From Arenicella sp. (GTDB taxonomy: Bacteria; Pseudomonadota; Gammaproteobacteria; Arenicellales; Arenicellaceae), in the NCBI GenBank assembly GCA_023301745.1, contig JALZVW010000164.1, positions 1-37,939 of the forward strand: a DNA stretch of 37,939 nucleotides, written 5' to 3'. Below, piece by piece: positions 7,032 through 15,695 of this stretch. The notes under the pieces were generated by a model. That model was not told where the DNA came from. It did not search any database and worked only from the letters and a program-made list of their open reading frames with translations. Each line of letters begins with the position of its first letter. Position 1 is the stretch's first letter. Made by a program: the position numbers and the translations under genes.

Positions 7032-7099
7032 GATGTAATATCTGTAATTGTTTGATTAGCGCCAATACGGTGATAATTATTTTAATTACGAACTGCATG

Positions 7100-7175
7100 G
7101 TGATTGTAGCTCAGTTGGTAGAGCCCCGGATTGTGATTCCGGTGGTCGTGGGTTCGAGCCCCATCAGTCACCCCA
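7100..7175 (+). tRNA. tRNA-His (anticodon GTG)
   Basis: The acceptor stem GTGATTG (7100-7106) pairs with CAGTCAC (7165-7171). The discriminator is C (7172) and the base before the stem is G (7099), giving the extra G(-1):C73 pair that is the histidine identity element. The anticodon stem CCGGA/TCCGG encloses TTGTGAT, so the anticodon is GTG (7133-7135). CCA is encoded at 7173-7175. Confidence 0.97.
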
Positions 7176-7249
7176 GTTTGTTCCTGGTTGTTCAGGTTCG
7201 AATAGGCGGTAAGGTATTGCGTGTTTTACGATCGTCTTAAATCGTGTTG

Positions 7250-7335
<86 letters not shown>

Positions 7336-7556
7336 TTTAAGAATGATCGTTTTTAGCTCAGTTATTTTAAAAGGAATTAAATACGCCGAGCTTGTTGCAT
7401 ACTTTGCTTGTTGCATACTTTGCTTATTGCCCATTTTGTTGAAAACTATCCACTGCTTTTGATTGGAAAAGGCCTTCTGATTGGCCGCGCTTTAGCTCAA
7501 TCAGCGATATCTCCATTTTTTAATGCTATTCCACTGGTTTTATCTGGCAATACATT
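7336..7556. other. Intergenic stretch between the tRNA cluster and tig
   Basis: No gene is recognisable here. It contains the short tandem repeat at 7390-7421 and AT-rich sequence leading to the tig promoter. No T-tailed hairpin that would end the tRNA transcript was seen. Confidence 0.5.
7390..7421. repeat. Two tandem copies of a 16-bp unit
   Basis: GCTTGTTGCATACTTT occurs at 7390-7405 and again at 7406-7421, and a partial third copy (GCTTATTGC) follows. The repeat is not in a gene. It looks like simple slippage or unequal exchange; a role is not evident. Confidence 0.85.
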
Positions 7557-7584
7557 TTGTCTCTGCATAGCTTAGTGGTAGAAT
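7557..7584 (+). promoter_or_regulatory. Candidate promoter of tig
   Basis: TTGTCT (7557-7562), a 16-base spacer and TAGAAT (7579-7584), preceded by TGG as an extended -10 element, lie 80 bases before the tig start. The expected transcription start is near 7591. Confidence 0.5.
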
Positions 7585-7663
7585 CGCGCCCCTAATTGCG
7601 TCGCAGCTGTCTTTTTGCTAGCGATAAAACAAGAATAATCTGACATTTAAATACGAGTAACAC

Positions 7664-8977
7664 ATGCAAGCGTCTGTTGAAAAAACCAGTGCCATTGGCC
7701 GTAAATTGAGCGTGGTCGTAGCGGCCGATAAAATCGAAACTGCGGTGCAAGGTCGGTTGAAACAGCTTTCTAAGCGCGTAAAAATCCAAGGTTTCCGCCC
7801 AGGTAAAGTGCCAATGAAAATCGTTGAGCAACAGTACCGCGGTACAGCGACTAATGATGTATTGGGTGATCTGATTCAATCGAGTTTGCAAGAAGCTTTG
7901 CAAAGCCAAGATGTTGTGCCAGCGGTACAGCCAGATATTATTCCTGAAGCTCAGGTAGAAAAAGGCAAAGATTTTGCTTACACAGCAAGTTTTGATGTTT
8001 ACCCTGAGTTTGAAAAGTTGAATTTGGAAGGCGTTAAGATTATTAAGCCACAAAGCGATGTCTCTGATGAAGATATCGATAAGGTGGTTGAAAATATGCG
8101 CAAGCAACAGCTTACCTGGAAAGAGCTTAAGCGAAAGTCTAAGAAGGGCGACCGAGTGTTACTCGATTTCGTTGGTAAGATTGACGGCGAAGAGTTTGAC
8201 GGTGGTAAATCTGAAGACTACCCCATGATTTTAGGTGAAAACCAAATGCTTCCCGATTTTGAAAAGGGCGTTAAAGGCATGAAGGCGGGCGAATCTAAAG
8301 ACATTGATGTGACTTTTCCTGAAGATTATAACGAGGAGCTAGGTGGCAAGACGGCTGTGTTTACCATCAATGCAAAGACAGTTTCTGAGCCTGTATTGCC
8401 AGAAATCGACGAAGAGTTCATTAAGAATTTCGGTATTGAAACTGGAGATGAAGCGGAGTTGCGTGCAGAGGTGAAAACAAACCTTGAAACAAACTTAGAA
8501 ACTCAATTGAGTTCTACTTTACGTCAGCGCACCTTCGATGCTCTTTTAGAGCAAAACCAGACTGAAATGCCATTGAAAATGGTTCAAGAAGAAGCTGGGC
8601 GTATGGTTCAAGAGCAGAAGAACCAAATGTTACAACAAGGCATTGATGCAAAGATGCTGGAAAACTTTCCAGATCCAGAGTTTGAGGTGTTGAAACCTCA
8701 AGCTGAGAAGCGAGTGGCCTTAGGTCTTTTGATGATGGAAATCATTCGCAAAGAAGATATTAAACCTGATGAGGCGCGTGTTAATGAGCGCATCGAAAAA
8801 ATGGCCTCTTCTTATGAAGATCCATCGCAATTTGTTGAGTATTATAAAAGTAATCAACAAGCCTTGGCTCAAGTGCAATCTATTGTTCTAGAAGAACAAG
8901 TGGTTGATTTCTTGATTGAAAAAGCCGATGTTGAGATAGAGAACGTTGAAGCTTCAACACTATTGAATATGCAGTAA
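7664..8977 (+). CDS. tig: Trigger factor, ribosome-associated chaperone and prolyl isomerase
   Basis: The 437-residue protein has the three expected parts. The N-terminal ribosome-binding domain carries the signature GFRPGKVP (about residues 43-50), which docks on ribosomal protein L23. An FKBP-type prolyl isomerase domain runs from about residue 160 to 247 (GDRVLLDFVGKIDG, then FPEDYNEELGGK). The C-terminal helical arms form the chaperone cradle. It protects nascent chains as they leave the ribosome. It is placed upstream of clpP, clpX and lon, the usual gammaproteobacterial order. A structured 118-bp gap with its own possible promoter separates it from clpP. Confidence 0.98.
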   Translation: MQASVEKTSAIGRKLSVVVAADKIETAVQGRLKQLSKRVKIQGFRPGKVPMKIVEQQYRGTATNDVLGDLIQSSLQEALQSQDVVPAVQPDIIPEAQVEKGKDFAYTASFDVYPEFEKLNLEGVKIIKPQSDVSDEDIDKVVENMRKQQLTWKELKRKSKKGDRVLLDFVGKIDGEEFDGGKSEDYPMILGENQMLPDFEKGVKGMKAGESKDIDVTFPEDYNEELGGKTAVFTINAKTVSEPVLPEIDEEFIKNFGIETGDEAELRAEVKTNLETNLETQLSSTLRQRTFDALLEQNQTEMPLKMVQEEAGRMVQEQKNQMLQQGIDAKMLENFPDPEFEVLKPQAEKRVALGLLMMEIIRKEDIKPDEARVNERIEKMASSYEDPSQFVEYYKSNQQALAQVQSIVLEEQVVDFLIEKADVEIENVEASTLLNMQ

Positions 8978-9004
8978 AGGCTGCACTTGGCCGATTCAAT
9001 AACG

Positions 9005-9057
9005 CCTGTCTTGTATTTAAGTGAATGGTCTCTACATTCTATATTCAACAAGACAGG
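9005..9057 (+). repeat. Large stem-loop between tig and clpP
   Basis: CCTGTCTTGT (9005-9014) and ACAAGACAGG (9048-9057) are exact reverse complements. A second stem, GAATG with CATTC, lies inside the loop. Only a weak T-rich stretch follows, so it is not a classical terminator. It is 38 bases before the clpP start and could affect tig-to-clpP read-through or mRNA stability. Confidence 0.6.
9017..9045 (+). promoter_or_regulatory. Candidate promoter of clpP inside the stem-loop
   Basis: TTAAGT (9017-9022), a 17-base spacer and TATATT (9040-9045) resemble a sigma70 promoter. It lies entirely in the loop of the preceding stem-loop. Transcription would start near 9052. This rests on consensus match only. 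Confidence 0.35.
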
Positions 9058-9095
9058 TTATAATCAACAAACATTAATACGAGCCTAGTAACGCA

Positions 9096-9785
9096 ATGAC
9101 AAAATTTCCGAATTCAATGATTCAAACACCGTATAGTCATAATGTTGGCGGCAATGCGTCGGCTTTTGGGGCTTCAGTGCCTAGTCCTGAGGCGGCGGGC
9201 GGTTTAGTGCCAATGGTTGTCGAGACGTCAGGTCGAGGCGAGCGCGCTTATGATATTTACTCACGACTTTTAAAAGAGCGAGTAATTTTTCTTGTTGGCC
9301 AAGTTGAAGATTATATGGCTAACCTTATTGTTGCGCAGCTATTGTTCCTCGAGTCGGAAAATCCCGATAAAGAAATCAGTTTGTACATTAATAGCCCTGG
9401 CGGTTCAGTCACGGCCGGCATGGCTATTTACGATACGATGCAATTCATTAAGCCAAATGTTAATACGGTATGTATTGGCCAAGCCGCGAGTATGGGTGCA
9501 TTGTTATTGACGGCCGGTGCGACAGGCAGTCGTTTTGCATTACCTCATGCGCGAATAATGATTCATCAGCCTTTAGGCGGTTATCAAGGTCAGGCGACTG
9601 ACATTGATATTCATGCAAAAGAGATCTTGCGAATCAAAGAAGAGTTAAACGGGATCATGTCAAAACACAGCGGGCAGAAGCTTAAAACTGTTGAGAAAGA
9701 TACTGAACGTGACAATTTTATGAGCGCTGAAGAGGCCAAAGAATATGGCCTAATTGATGATGTTATCGAGCAGCGCCCTGGCTGA
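9096..9785 (+). CDS. clpP: ClpP, ATP-dependent protease proteolytic subunit
   Basis: ClpP forms the 14-subunit barrel that degrades proteins unfolded by ClpX or ClpA. The catalytic triad is visible: Ser132 in GQAASMGA, His157 in MIHQPLGG and Asp206 in TERDNFM, each exactly 21 residues later than in the E. coli enzyme. The extra length is all in the N-terminal propeptide, about 37 residues of Gly/Ala/Ser-rich sequence before the conserved LVPMVVE. An ATG at codon 8 would shorten this a little, but would still leave a long leader. The gene is followed by a strong terminator, so it is not obviously co-transcribed with clpX. Confidence 0.98.
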   Translation: MTKFPNSMIQTPYSHNVGGNASAFGASVPSPEAAGGLVPMVVETSGRGERAYDIYSRLLKERVIFLVGQVEDYMANLIVAQLLFLESENPDKEISLYINSPGGSVTAGMAIYDTMQFIKPNVNTVCIGQAASMGALLLTAGATGSRFALPHARIMIHQPLGGYQGQATDIDIHAKEILRIKEELNGIMSKHSGQKLKTVEKDTERDNFMSAEEAKEYGLIDDVIEQRPG

Positions 9786-9829
9786 TTGTAAGCTTGCTTG
9801 TTCAGAGCGCAAGCTGTTTAGCGTAATAG

Positions 9830-9856
9830 AAAGACCGTGAATGCGGTCTTTTTTTA
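9830..9856 (+). terminator. Intrinsic terminator after clpP
   Basis: AAAGACCG (9830-9837) pairs with CGGTCTTT (9844-9851) around a six-base loop, and the T run continues to 9856. It lies 44 bases after the clpP stop and before the rhodanese gene. Confidence 0.88.
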
Positions 9857-9888
9857 TGATCTAAGAATAAATCAATACATGCTTTGCT

Positions 9889-10233
9889 ATGAGAAAAATA
9901 ATTTTAGTTAGCTTAACGTTCGTTTTGCTCGGGCTTGTCAGTCAAGTCTCTAAAGCCGTTGACGAAGCGGTCTATATTGATGTCAGAACATGGCTGGAAC
10001 ACAAGGTTGATCACATCGATGGCGATACTCGGATTCACGTGTCTGAGATTGTTGATGGTGTTAGTGAGCAGTACCCAGACAAGAAAACACCCATAAAACT
10101 CTATTGTGAGCGTGGTGTTCGTGCTCAAACCGCCTTACAAAAATTAGAGGCCGCCGGCTATTTGAACGTCGAAAACGTCGGTGGAATCGATGAGGTTCGT
10201 GAATCGCGACGCGAGCGGCAAGTAGATGGTTAA
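9889..10233 (+). CDS. Small periplasmic rhodanese (PspE/GlpE-like sulfurtransferase)
   Basis: The 114-residue product starts with a signal peptide (MRKIILVSLTFVLLGLVSQV, likely cleavage near AVDEA) and then a single rhodanese domain. The domain shows YIDVRT at its start and the active-site loop CERGVR, whose cysteine carries the persulfide in sulfurtransferases. After cleavage the protein is about 90 residues, similar to E. coli PspE. The loop sequence differs from known PspE and GlpE loops, so the sulfur acceptor cannot be named. It sits between clpP and clpX, which are normally adjacent, and a terminator separates it from clpP. The start ATG has no strong ribosome binding site. Confidence 0.85.
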   Translation: MRKIILVSLTFVLLGLVSQVSKAVDEAVYIDVRTWLEHKVDHIDGDTRIHVSEIVDGVSEQYPDKKTPIKLYCERGVRAQTALQKLEAAGYLNVENVGGIDEVRESRRERQVDG

Positions 10234-10354
10234 TTAAGTGCTTTGTGAGCCAGCTAGACGCTTGAATTTTAAACAAGTGTAGTTATCTAAGTTAAATAAT
10301 GACAAAGTTGTTGGATTTAGACTTTCTGGGCGGCAATATGCCGTTATTATCGTT

Positions 10355-10411
10355 TTATTGTAGGCTTTAGTTAGGTTACAATTTCAGGTCGAAACGTCAG
10401 TTTTTGACGTT
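10355..10411 (+). promoter_or_regulatory. Candidate clpX promoter with a leader hairpin
   Basis: TTATTG (10355-10360), a 16-base spacer and TACAAT (10377-10382) form a plausible promoter about 60 bases before clpX. Directly downstream, AACGTCA (10393-10399) pairs with TGACGTT (10405-10411) to form a 7-bp hairpin in the predicted leader. An independent promoter would fit the terminator after clpP. Confidence 0.4.
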
Positions 10412-10444
10412 AAATGAATGTTTTAGGCAGTTTTAGGGGCACGT

Positions 10445-11716
10445 ATGAGTGACGACAATAAGAGTAACGATGATAACAAGCTACTTTATTGCTCTTTTTG
10501 TGGCAAAAGCCAACACGAGGTTCGTAAGTTAATTGCTGGCCCGTCGGTGTTCATCTGCGATGAATGCGTCGACTTGTGTGAAGACATTATTCGTGAAGAA
10601 GCGGTGGATGATGTTGCCACCGCCGAAGAGCAAGAAAAATATCCTACTCCTGCTGAAATTCATGCGGGGCTAGATGAGTACGTTATCTCACAAGACGATG
10701 CTAAAAAAGTAATGGCTGTGGCGGTCTATAATCATTACAAGCGTATTCGAGGTCAAAATGACAAGAACGAAGCCGATATTGCTAAGAGCAATATTCTTCT
10801 AATAGGCCCAACCGGTTCAGGTAAGACTTTATTAGCCGAGACCTTGGCTAAACAATTGAATGTACCATTTACTATTGCTGATGCGACCACGTTGACAGAA
10901 GCCGGTTATGTCGGTGAAGACGTCGAAAATATCATTCAAAAACTATTGCAAAAATGCGATTACGACGTCGAAAAAGCTGAAAAAGGCATAGTTTACATTG
11001 ATGAAATAGATAAGATTTCTCGTAAAGCTGACAACCCTTCAATAACTCGAGATGTGTCGGGCGAAGGTGTTCAACAGGCGTTATTGAAGCTCATTGAAGG
11101 CACGAGCGCGTCTGTACCTCCACAAGGCGGTCGCAAACATCCGCAACAAGAGTTCTTACAAGTTGATACGCGTAATATCTTATTTATTTGTGGCGGCGCA
11201 TTTTCTGGCCTTGACGTGATTATTCGTGATCGCTCGGAAAAAAGTGGCATCGGTTTCGGCGCGCAAGTGCACAGTAAAACTGAGAACCTTTTTATAACCG
11301 AGCATTTGAACAAACTAGAGCCAGAAGATTTAGTTCGTTATGGTTTGATTCCTGAGTTTATTGGCCGTTTGCCGATTATTGCGACCTTGCAAGAGCTTGA
11401 CGAAGACGCCTTGATGACTATCTTAACTCAGCCAAAAAATGCCTTGGTTAAGCAATATCAGCGCTTGTTAAAGCTTGACGGTGTGGATTTAGAGATTCGG
11501 GAAGATGCACTCCGTGCCGTCGCAGAAAAAGCGATGGCCCGTAAAACAGGTGCTCGCGGTTTACGTTCTATCTTAGAGAACGCCTTGCTTGATACGATGT
11601 ATGAACTGCCTTCTAAAGAAGGTGTTAAGAAGATATCGGTTGAAGCAAGTACGATTATAGAAGGTGCTCGGCCTCTTTATATTTATGAAGAGCAAGATAC
11701 AGAAAAAACGGCTTAG
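10445..11716 (+). CDS. clpX: ClpX, ATP-dependent unfoldase of ClpXP
   Basis: ClpX is a hexameric AAA+ protein that recognises tagged substrates and feeds them into ClpP. The 423-residue product has the N-terminal C4 zinc-binding domain (Cys16, Cys19, Cys38, Cys41), Walker A GPTGSGKT (121-128), the pore-loop GYVG motif, Walker [10 protein letters not shown], the ClpP-contacting IGF loop (GIGFGAQ) and the sensor-2 region [12 protein letters not shown]. All motifs expected for activity are intact. It is separated from clpP by a terminator and the rhodanese gene, an unusual arrangement. Lon follows after 293 bp. Confidence 0.98.
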   Translation: MSDDNKSNDDNKLLYCSFCGKSQHEVRKLIAGPSVFICDECVDLCEDIIREEAVDDVATAEEQEKYPTPAEIHAGLDEYVISQDDAKKVMAVAVYNHYKRIRGQNDKNEADIAKSNILLIGPTGSGKTLLAETLAKQLNVPFTIADATTLTEAGYVGEDVENIIQKLLQKCDYDVEKAEKGIVYIDEIDKISRKADNPSITRDVSGEGVQQALLKLIEGTSASVPPQGGRKHPQQEFLQVDTRNILFICGGAFSGLDVIIRDRSEKSGIGFGAQVHSKTENLFITEHLNKLEPEDLVRYGLIPEFIGRLPIIATLQELDEDALMTILTQPKNALVKQYQRLLKLDGVDLEIREDALRAVAEKAMARKTGARGLRSILENALLDTMYELPSKEGVKKISVEASTIIEGARPLYIYEEQDTEKTA

Positions 11717-11726
11717 TTAGAATCAA

Positions 11727-11760
11727 GGGTGTCTTCATCATCATTTTGACGCCCATTGTT
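11727..11760 (+). terminator. Weak terminator-like hairpin after clpX
   Basis: GGGTGTC (11727-11733) pairs with GACGCCC (11748-11754), with one T-G pair and a 14-base loop. The following stretch is only moderately T-rich (ATTGTTTTG), so termination would be partial at best. Confidence 0.35.
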
Positions 11761-11845
11761 TTGCTAAGGGCTGAATTCCCTGGCTAGTTAAGGGAAGGCG
11801 GGCTTGAGTAACTTAATACGATCAGCAGCAAACGCTTTGTGGCGG

Positions 11846-11873
11846 TTGAATCACGTATTTGTAGCCTTATATA
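11846..11873 (+). promoter_or_regulatory. Candidate promoter of lon
   Basis: TTGAAT (11846-11851), a 16-base spacer and TATATA (11868-11873) lie about 135 bases before the lon start. The rest of the 293-bp gap between clpX and lon contains no recognisable gene. I looked for a sigma32 promoter, as known for lon in E. coli, and saw no convincing -10 match. Confidence 0.4.
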
Positions 11874-12009
11874 GAATAATCGGGTGAGTCAAAGCTGCCT
11901 CGGCCAGAACAACGCGCAACGCTAACAGCTTGGTTGCAAAATAAGGTTTCGTATCGCTTTAAGGTTTCTGTGATACGCGCCGGTCAAATCACTAGTTTGA
12001 AGATTTAAA

Positions 12010-14427
12010 ATGTCAGAAGAAACAATCGTTATCGATTACACAACCCCTTTTCCTCTATTACCTCTAAGAGACGTAGTGGTATTTCCGCATATGGTAATAC
12101 CTCTATTTGTTGGCCGAAAAAAATCCATCGTTGCGTTAGAGCAAGCAATGGAAAATGGCAAGCAAATTGCATTAGTCGCGCAGCACGATGCGGCAATGGA
12201 AGAGCCAAATGTCGATGAAGTGTATGAAGTCGGCGTTCTGGCTAATATCTTGCAAATGCTCAAACTACCCGACGGCACAGTAAAAGTACTGGTCGAGGGC
12301 AAGCAGCGCATTCATTTACAAAAAGTGTTCGAGGAAGATTGCTTTCTTACTTTAGCATCTCCGTTAAATACCGTTGCTGTAGAAGAGGGTGAAGCTGAGG
12401 TTGCCTTGCGTACCCTGATAAGTGAATTTGAAAGCTATGGCAAAATTAATTCAAAGGTTGCGCCCGAGGCACTGGGGCAGCTTAAAGAAATAGCCGACTT
12501 AGATCGTCTGGTTGATACGATCGCGGGCTTTATAGAGCTCAAGCTTGATGATAAACAATTTTTACTCGAAGCCGATGACCTCACTGAGCGGCTTGATCAT
12601 GTTTTGTCGTTCATGGAGTCAGAACTCGATATGCACCGGGTTGAAAAAAAGATTCGTGGTCGAGTTAAGAAACAGATGGAGAAAAGCCAGCGAGAGTACT
12701 ATCTCAATGAGCAAATGAAAGCCATTCAAACTGAGCTTGGTGAGTCTGAAGAAGGTCAAAGTGAGCTTGATGAAATCCAAGCGAAAGTTGACGCAGCGGG
12801 CATGAGCAAAGAGGCTAAAGAAAAAGTTGACTCTGAAATCAAAAAGCTAAAAATGATGTCGCCGATGTCTGCTGAAGCGGCGGTGGTTAGAAATTATATT
12901 GATTGGATTGTTCAAGTTCCTTGGAAAAAACGCTCGCGTGTTCGAAGTGACATAGCCGCGGCGCAAACCATACTCGATGAAGACCATTACGGTCTAGAGA
13001 AGGTTAAGGAACGTATTCTTGAGTATCTAGCGGTACAGCAACGTCTTAAGAAAATGAAAGGGCCTATTCTCTGTTTAGTTGGCCCTCCTGGTGTGGGTAA
13101 AACTTCCTTAGGCAAGTCAATTGCAAAGTCCACCAATCGAAAATTCATTCGTATGTCCTTAGGTGGTGTGCGTGATGAGGCTGAGATTCGTGGGCATCGG
13201 CGCACCTATATTGGTTCTATGCCGGGCAAAATTGTACAAAATATGTCCAAGGTTAAAACTAAGAACCCATTATTTTTGCTCGATGAAATTGACAAAATGG
13301 CGGCTGATTTTAGAGGCGATCCAGCATCAGCAATGCTTGAGGTGCTTGATCCAGAGCAGAACAATAGTTTCGCAGATCATTATTTAGAAGTTGATTACGA
13401 TTTATCTGAAGTGATGTTCGTTGCTACGTCTAATAGTCTTGATATTCCCGGCCCCTTGTTAGACCGAATGGAAGTGATTCGTCTTGAGGGTTATACCGAA
13501 GACGAAAAATTAAATATTGCGATGCGCTATTTAGTCGCTAAGCAAAAAGAAAATAATGGCTTGCGAGAGACCGAAATTAATATCGAGTCGAATGCGGTTC
13601 TAGATATTATTCGTTATTACACTCGCGAAGCCGGTGTGCGTGGCTTAGAACGTGAAATCGCTAAAATATGCCGAAAGGTTACTAAGAAATTAGTGATGGA
13701 CGGCGAACTTAAGAAAGTGACTGTCAATGCGAAGAACTTAGACGATTACTTAGGTGTGCGTAAGTTCAGTTTCGGCTTGGCTGAAGAAGAGAACCGAATT
13801 GGCCAAGTAACTGGCTTGGCTTGGACCTCTGTTGGCGGTGAATTGTTGACTATCGAATCGGTAATTGTTCCAGGTAAAGGAAAACAAACATACACCGGTA
13901 AGCTGGGCGATGTAATGCAAGAGTCAATACAGGCGGCGGTTACCGTAGTCCGCTCGCGAGCAGACTCTCTAGGGCTCGATAAGGCTTTCTTTGCTGAGCG
14001 AGATTTTCACGTACATGTGCCTGAAGGTGCAACACCAAAAGATGGCCCTAGTGCCGGAATTGGCATGGCTACTGCGATTATTTCAGCAGCAACCAATACG
14101 CCAGTTAAAGCCGATGTTGCGATGACCGGTGAGATAACATTGCGCGGTGAGGTTCTGCCGATAGGTGGCTTAAAAGAGAAGCTGTTGGCGGCGCATCGTG
14201 GCGCGATAAAAACCGTAATTATTCCTCATGAAAATGAAAAGGATCTGGTCGAAATTTCAGATGTAATTAAAGCTGATCTCACTATTATTCCGGTTAGATG
14301 GATTGATGAAGTATTGGAAGTTGCCTTAACTAAGGTGCCTAAAGGCAACGCTGGGCCGAGTGACCCTAAGCAAGTGGTCGCTAAATCAGAAAAAAATAAG
14401 AACAATAAGCCTGCGGCGAGGCATTAA
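12010..14427 (+). CDS. lon: Lon, ATP-dependent serine protease
   Basis: Lon is a cytosolic homohexamer combining AAA+ unfoldase and protease in one chain; it removes damaged proteins and unstable regulators. The 805-residue product has the N-terminal substrate-binding domain (about 10-210), a coiled-coil region, Walker A GPPGVGKT (358-365), Walker [10 protein letters not shown] and the C-terminal protease domain. The Ser-Lys catalytic dyad is intact: Ser681 in KDGPSAG and Lys724 in GGLKEK, with the same 43-residue spacing as in E. coli Lon. The tail after about residue 785 is lysine- and asparagine-rich. It is upstream of hup, as in many gammaproteobacteria. Confidence 0.98.
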   Translation: MSEETIVIDYTTPFPLLPLRDVVVFPHMVIPLFVGRKKSIVALEQAMENGKQIALVAQHDAAMEEPNVDEVYEVGVLANILQMLKLPDGTVKVLVEGKQRIHLQKVFEEDCFLTLASPLNTVAVEEGEAEVALRTLISEFESYGKINSKVAPEALGQLKEIADLDRLVDTIAGFIELKLDDKQFLLEADDLTERLDHVLSFMESELDMHRVEKKIRGRVKKQMEKSQREYYLNEQMKAIQTELGESEEGQSELDEIQAKVDAAGMSKEAKEKVDSEIKKLKMMSPMSAEAAVVRNYIDWIVQVPWKKRSRVRSDIAAAQTILDEDHYGLEKVKERILEYLAVQQRLKKMKGPILCLVGPPGVGKTSLGKSIAKSTNRKFIRMSLGGVRDEAEIRGHRRTYIGSMPGKIVQNMSKVKTKNPLFLLDEIDKMAADFRGDPASAMLEVLDPEQNNSFADHYLEVDYDLSEVMFVATSNSLDIPGPLLDRMEVIRLEGYTEDEKLNIAMRYLVAKQKENNGLRETEINIESNAVLDIIRYYTREAGVRGLEREIAKICRKVTKKLVMDGELKKVTVNAKNLDDYLGVRKFSFGLAEEENRIGQVTGLAWTSVGGELLTIESVIVPGKGKQTYTGKLGDVMQESIQAAVTVVRSRADSLGLDKAFFAERDFHVHVPEGATPKDGPSAGIGMATAIISAATNTPVKADVAMTGEITLRGEVLPIGGLKEKLLAAHRGAIKTVIIPHENEKDLVEISDVIKADLTIIPVRWIDEVLEVALTKVPKGNAGPSDPKQVVAKSEKNKNNKPAARH

Positions 14428-14944
14428 TTAATAGATAGCTATGTGACGCTCAAGTTGAGCGTCTCGCAGTGCATCGCCGGCTTTTATAGAAACTCCCTAT
14501 ATAAATCAACGTGATCTAACGTTTCTTTGAAATGTAAGATTAATTGTTGGCGTATTGAAAATGCTTGAAAGCCGCATGAGCGCTACGTTTAACAGGAAAA
14601 AAACATATAAGTCAATATTGTTTTTTAAGCGTAAAAAGATCATGATAGGGATTGTGGTCAGGATATAGCCAAGCAACAAATTATTTAATAATAAGTTGCA
14701 CGAGGTATGTTGTTGCACACTTACTTAACCAAACCGGGTTGTGGCTAATTTTAGTCATCTTCCTAATCAGAGAACGAATAGTTAGAGAGTGACTGGTTGC
14801 TAGCATTTTAAGCAACAATTGAAGGTTAGTTTCTTGTCTTTGAGTTATCTGATGGCCGTTTTATTGAATGTACATTTAAGGTGTCATTCAAATTTTTATA
14901 AATAAAGCAAAAAACACAAAACTTATTACATTGAGGAAAAAAGC
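14428..14944. other. 517-bp gap between lon and hup
   Basis: No credible gene is visible. A GC-rich hairpin, GACGCTC/GAGCGTC (14445-14463), follows the lon stop, but has no T tract. A 6-bp stem GTTGCT/AGCAAC occurs near 14798-14818. A 35-codon ORF starting at 14561 and a 70-codon minus-strand ORF both lack a ribosome binding site and family resemblance. The hup promoter must lie here; the A/T-rich stretch before 14930 is a likely place, but I could not fix its boxes. Confidence 0.5.
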
Positions 14945-15217
14945 GTGAATAAATCAGAACTAATTGATCTTGTAGCCGAAAAAGCTGACATTTCTAAATC
15001 TACTGCAGGTGATGCACTAGACGCCGTATTAGAAGGAATCACTGGTGCATTAAAATCAGGCGACAGTGTAACGTTCGTAGGCTTCGGAACTTTCTCTGTA
15101 AGCGCACGCGCTGCACGTGATGGCCGTAACCCACGCACTGGCGAAACGATCAAAATTGCTGCGTCAAACTTGGCTAAATTTAAAGCTGGTAAAGCTTTAA
15201 AAGATGCATTAAACTAG
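14945..15217 (+). CDS. hupB: HU-family DNA-binding protein (HU-beta)
   Basis: HU is a small dimeric nucleoid protein that bends DNA non-specifically. The 90-residue product has the standard HU length and the features [14 protein letters not shown] at the N-terminus, GFGTFSV in the core and the proline-tipped DNA-binding arm around GRNPRTGE. Position directly after lon matches hupB in other gammaproteobacteria. The start is GTG, supported by GAGG at 14933-14936 and a purine run. Two tRNA genes follow, expressed from their own promoter. Confidence 0.97.
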   Translation: MNKSELIDLVAEKADISKSTAGDALDAVLEGITGALKSGDSVTFVGFGTFSVSARAARDGRNPRTGETIKIAASNLAKFKAGKALKDALN

Positions 15218-15321
15218 CGCCGCTTCGGAGGGCAAGCTTGCACTTTTAGGTGTTGAAAATGATACTTAAAAAGGTAAATTTGAAGAGTTTATTTTTTTTT
15301 AAAATCTTTTTTAAAAGTTAC

Positions 15322-15349
15322 TTGCAAGCTGCCATAATCTTGGTATTAT
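15322..15349 (+). promoter_or_regulatory. Strong stable-RNA-type promoter of tRNA-Val and tRNA-Asp
   Basis: TTGCAA (15322-15327), a 16-base spacer ending in TGG (extended -10) and TATTAT (15344-15349) are followed by a GC-rich discriminator CGCCC. The 40 bases upstream (15280-15320) are almost pure A and T, as in an UP element. All parts fit a strong promoter under stringent control. The stretch 15218-15279 after hup shows no strong terminator. Confidence 0.7.
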
Positions 15350-15374
15350 CGCCCTCCAAATTGAGTAGCTCTTC

Positions 15375-15397
15375 AGGTTTTCTTGAAGAAAATCTGA
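15375..15397 (+). repeat. Hairpin in the tRNA-Val leader
   Basis: CAGGTTTTCT (15375-15384) pairs with AGAAAATCTG (15388-15397), with one G-T pair and a three-base loop. It lies just downstream of the promoter and has no T tract. It may be part of precursor processing. Confidence 0.55.
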
Positions 15398-15454
15398 AGA
15401 CTCTAAGGCAGAGATAATCTGTTAAAGAGCGATAAAGTTACCAAGCTAGAATTT

Positions 15455-15530
15455 GGGTGCTTAGCTCAGTTGGTAGAGCATCGCCCTTACAAGGCGAGGG
15501 TCAGAGGTTCAAATCCTCTAGCACCCACCA
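15455..15530 (+). tRNA. tRNA-Val (anticodon TAC)
   Basis: The acceptor stem GGGTGCT (15455-15461) pairs with AGCACCC (15520-15526), then A and an encoded CCA. The anticodon stem TCGCC/GGCGA encloses CTTACAA, giving TAC at 15488-15490. D arm and T arm are standard. Confidence 0.97.
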
Positions 15531-15604
15531 ACTTTTTTATTGGTTTGTCATTTCAAAGAAAAGGCAAAGTGATTTAGAAAGTTTGTGAAGAGTTTTAAAA
15601 ATGC

Positions 15605-15681
15605 GGAGCGGTAGTTCAGTTGGTTAGAATACCGGCCTGTCACGCCGGGGGTCGCGGGTTCGAGTCCCGTCCGCTCCGCCA
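15605..15681 (+). tRNA. tRNA-Asp (anticodon GTC)
   Basis: The acceptor stem GGAGCGG (15605-15611) pairs with CCGCTCC (15671-15677), with discriminator G and an encoded CCA. The anticodon stem CCGGC/GCCGG encloses CTGTCAC, giving GTC at 15639-15641. It is 74 bp after tRNA-Val and ahead of a strong terminator, so the two form one transcript. Confidence 0.97.
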
Positions 15682-15695
15682 TTTTTAAAAAATTA

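Noticed and set aside
7183-7206. T-loop-like GGTTCGAAT between tRNA-His and tRNA-Leu
   Set aside because: The flanking bases do not form a T stem and there is no acceptor end with CCA, so it is not a tRNA gene; at most a decayed fragment.
7563-7592. tRNA-like D-arm sequence (TAGCTTAGTGGTAGAA) before tig
   Set aside because: No anticodon arm, T arm or acceptor stem follows. The stretch is better explained as the spacer and -10 box of the tig promoter.
7592-8107. 171-codon minus-strand ORF overlapping the start of tig
   Set aside because: It covers the conserved trigger factor N-terminus and the tig promoter and has no recognisable family pattern.
14445-14463. Terminator of lon
   Set aside because: The 7-bp stem is perfect, but no T tract follows it, so factor-independent termination is not supported.
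14506-14718. 70-codon minus-strand ORF between lon and hup with hydrophobic content
   Set aside because: It lies in very AT-rich DNA, has no ribosome site and no recognisable family; the hydrophobicity follows from base composition.
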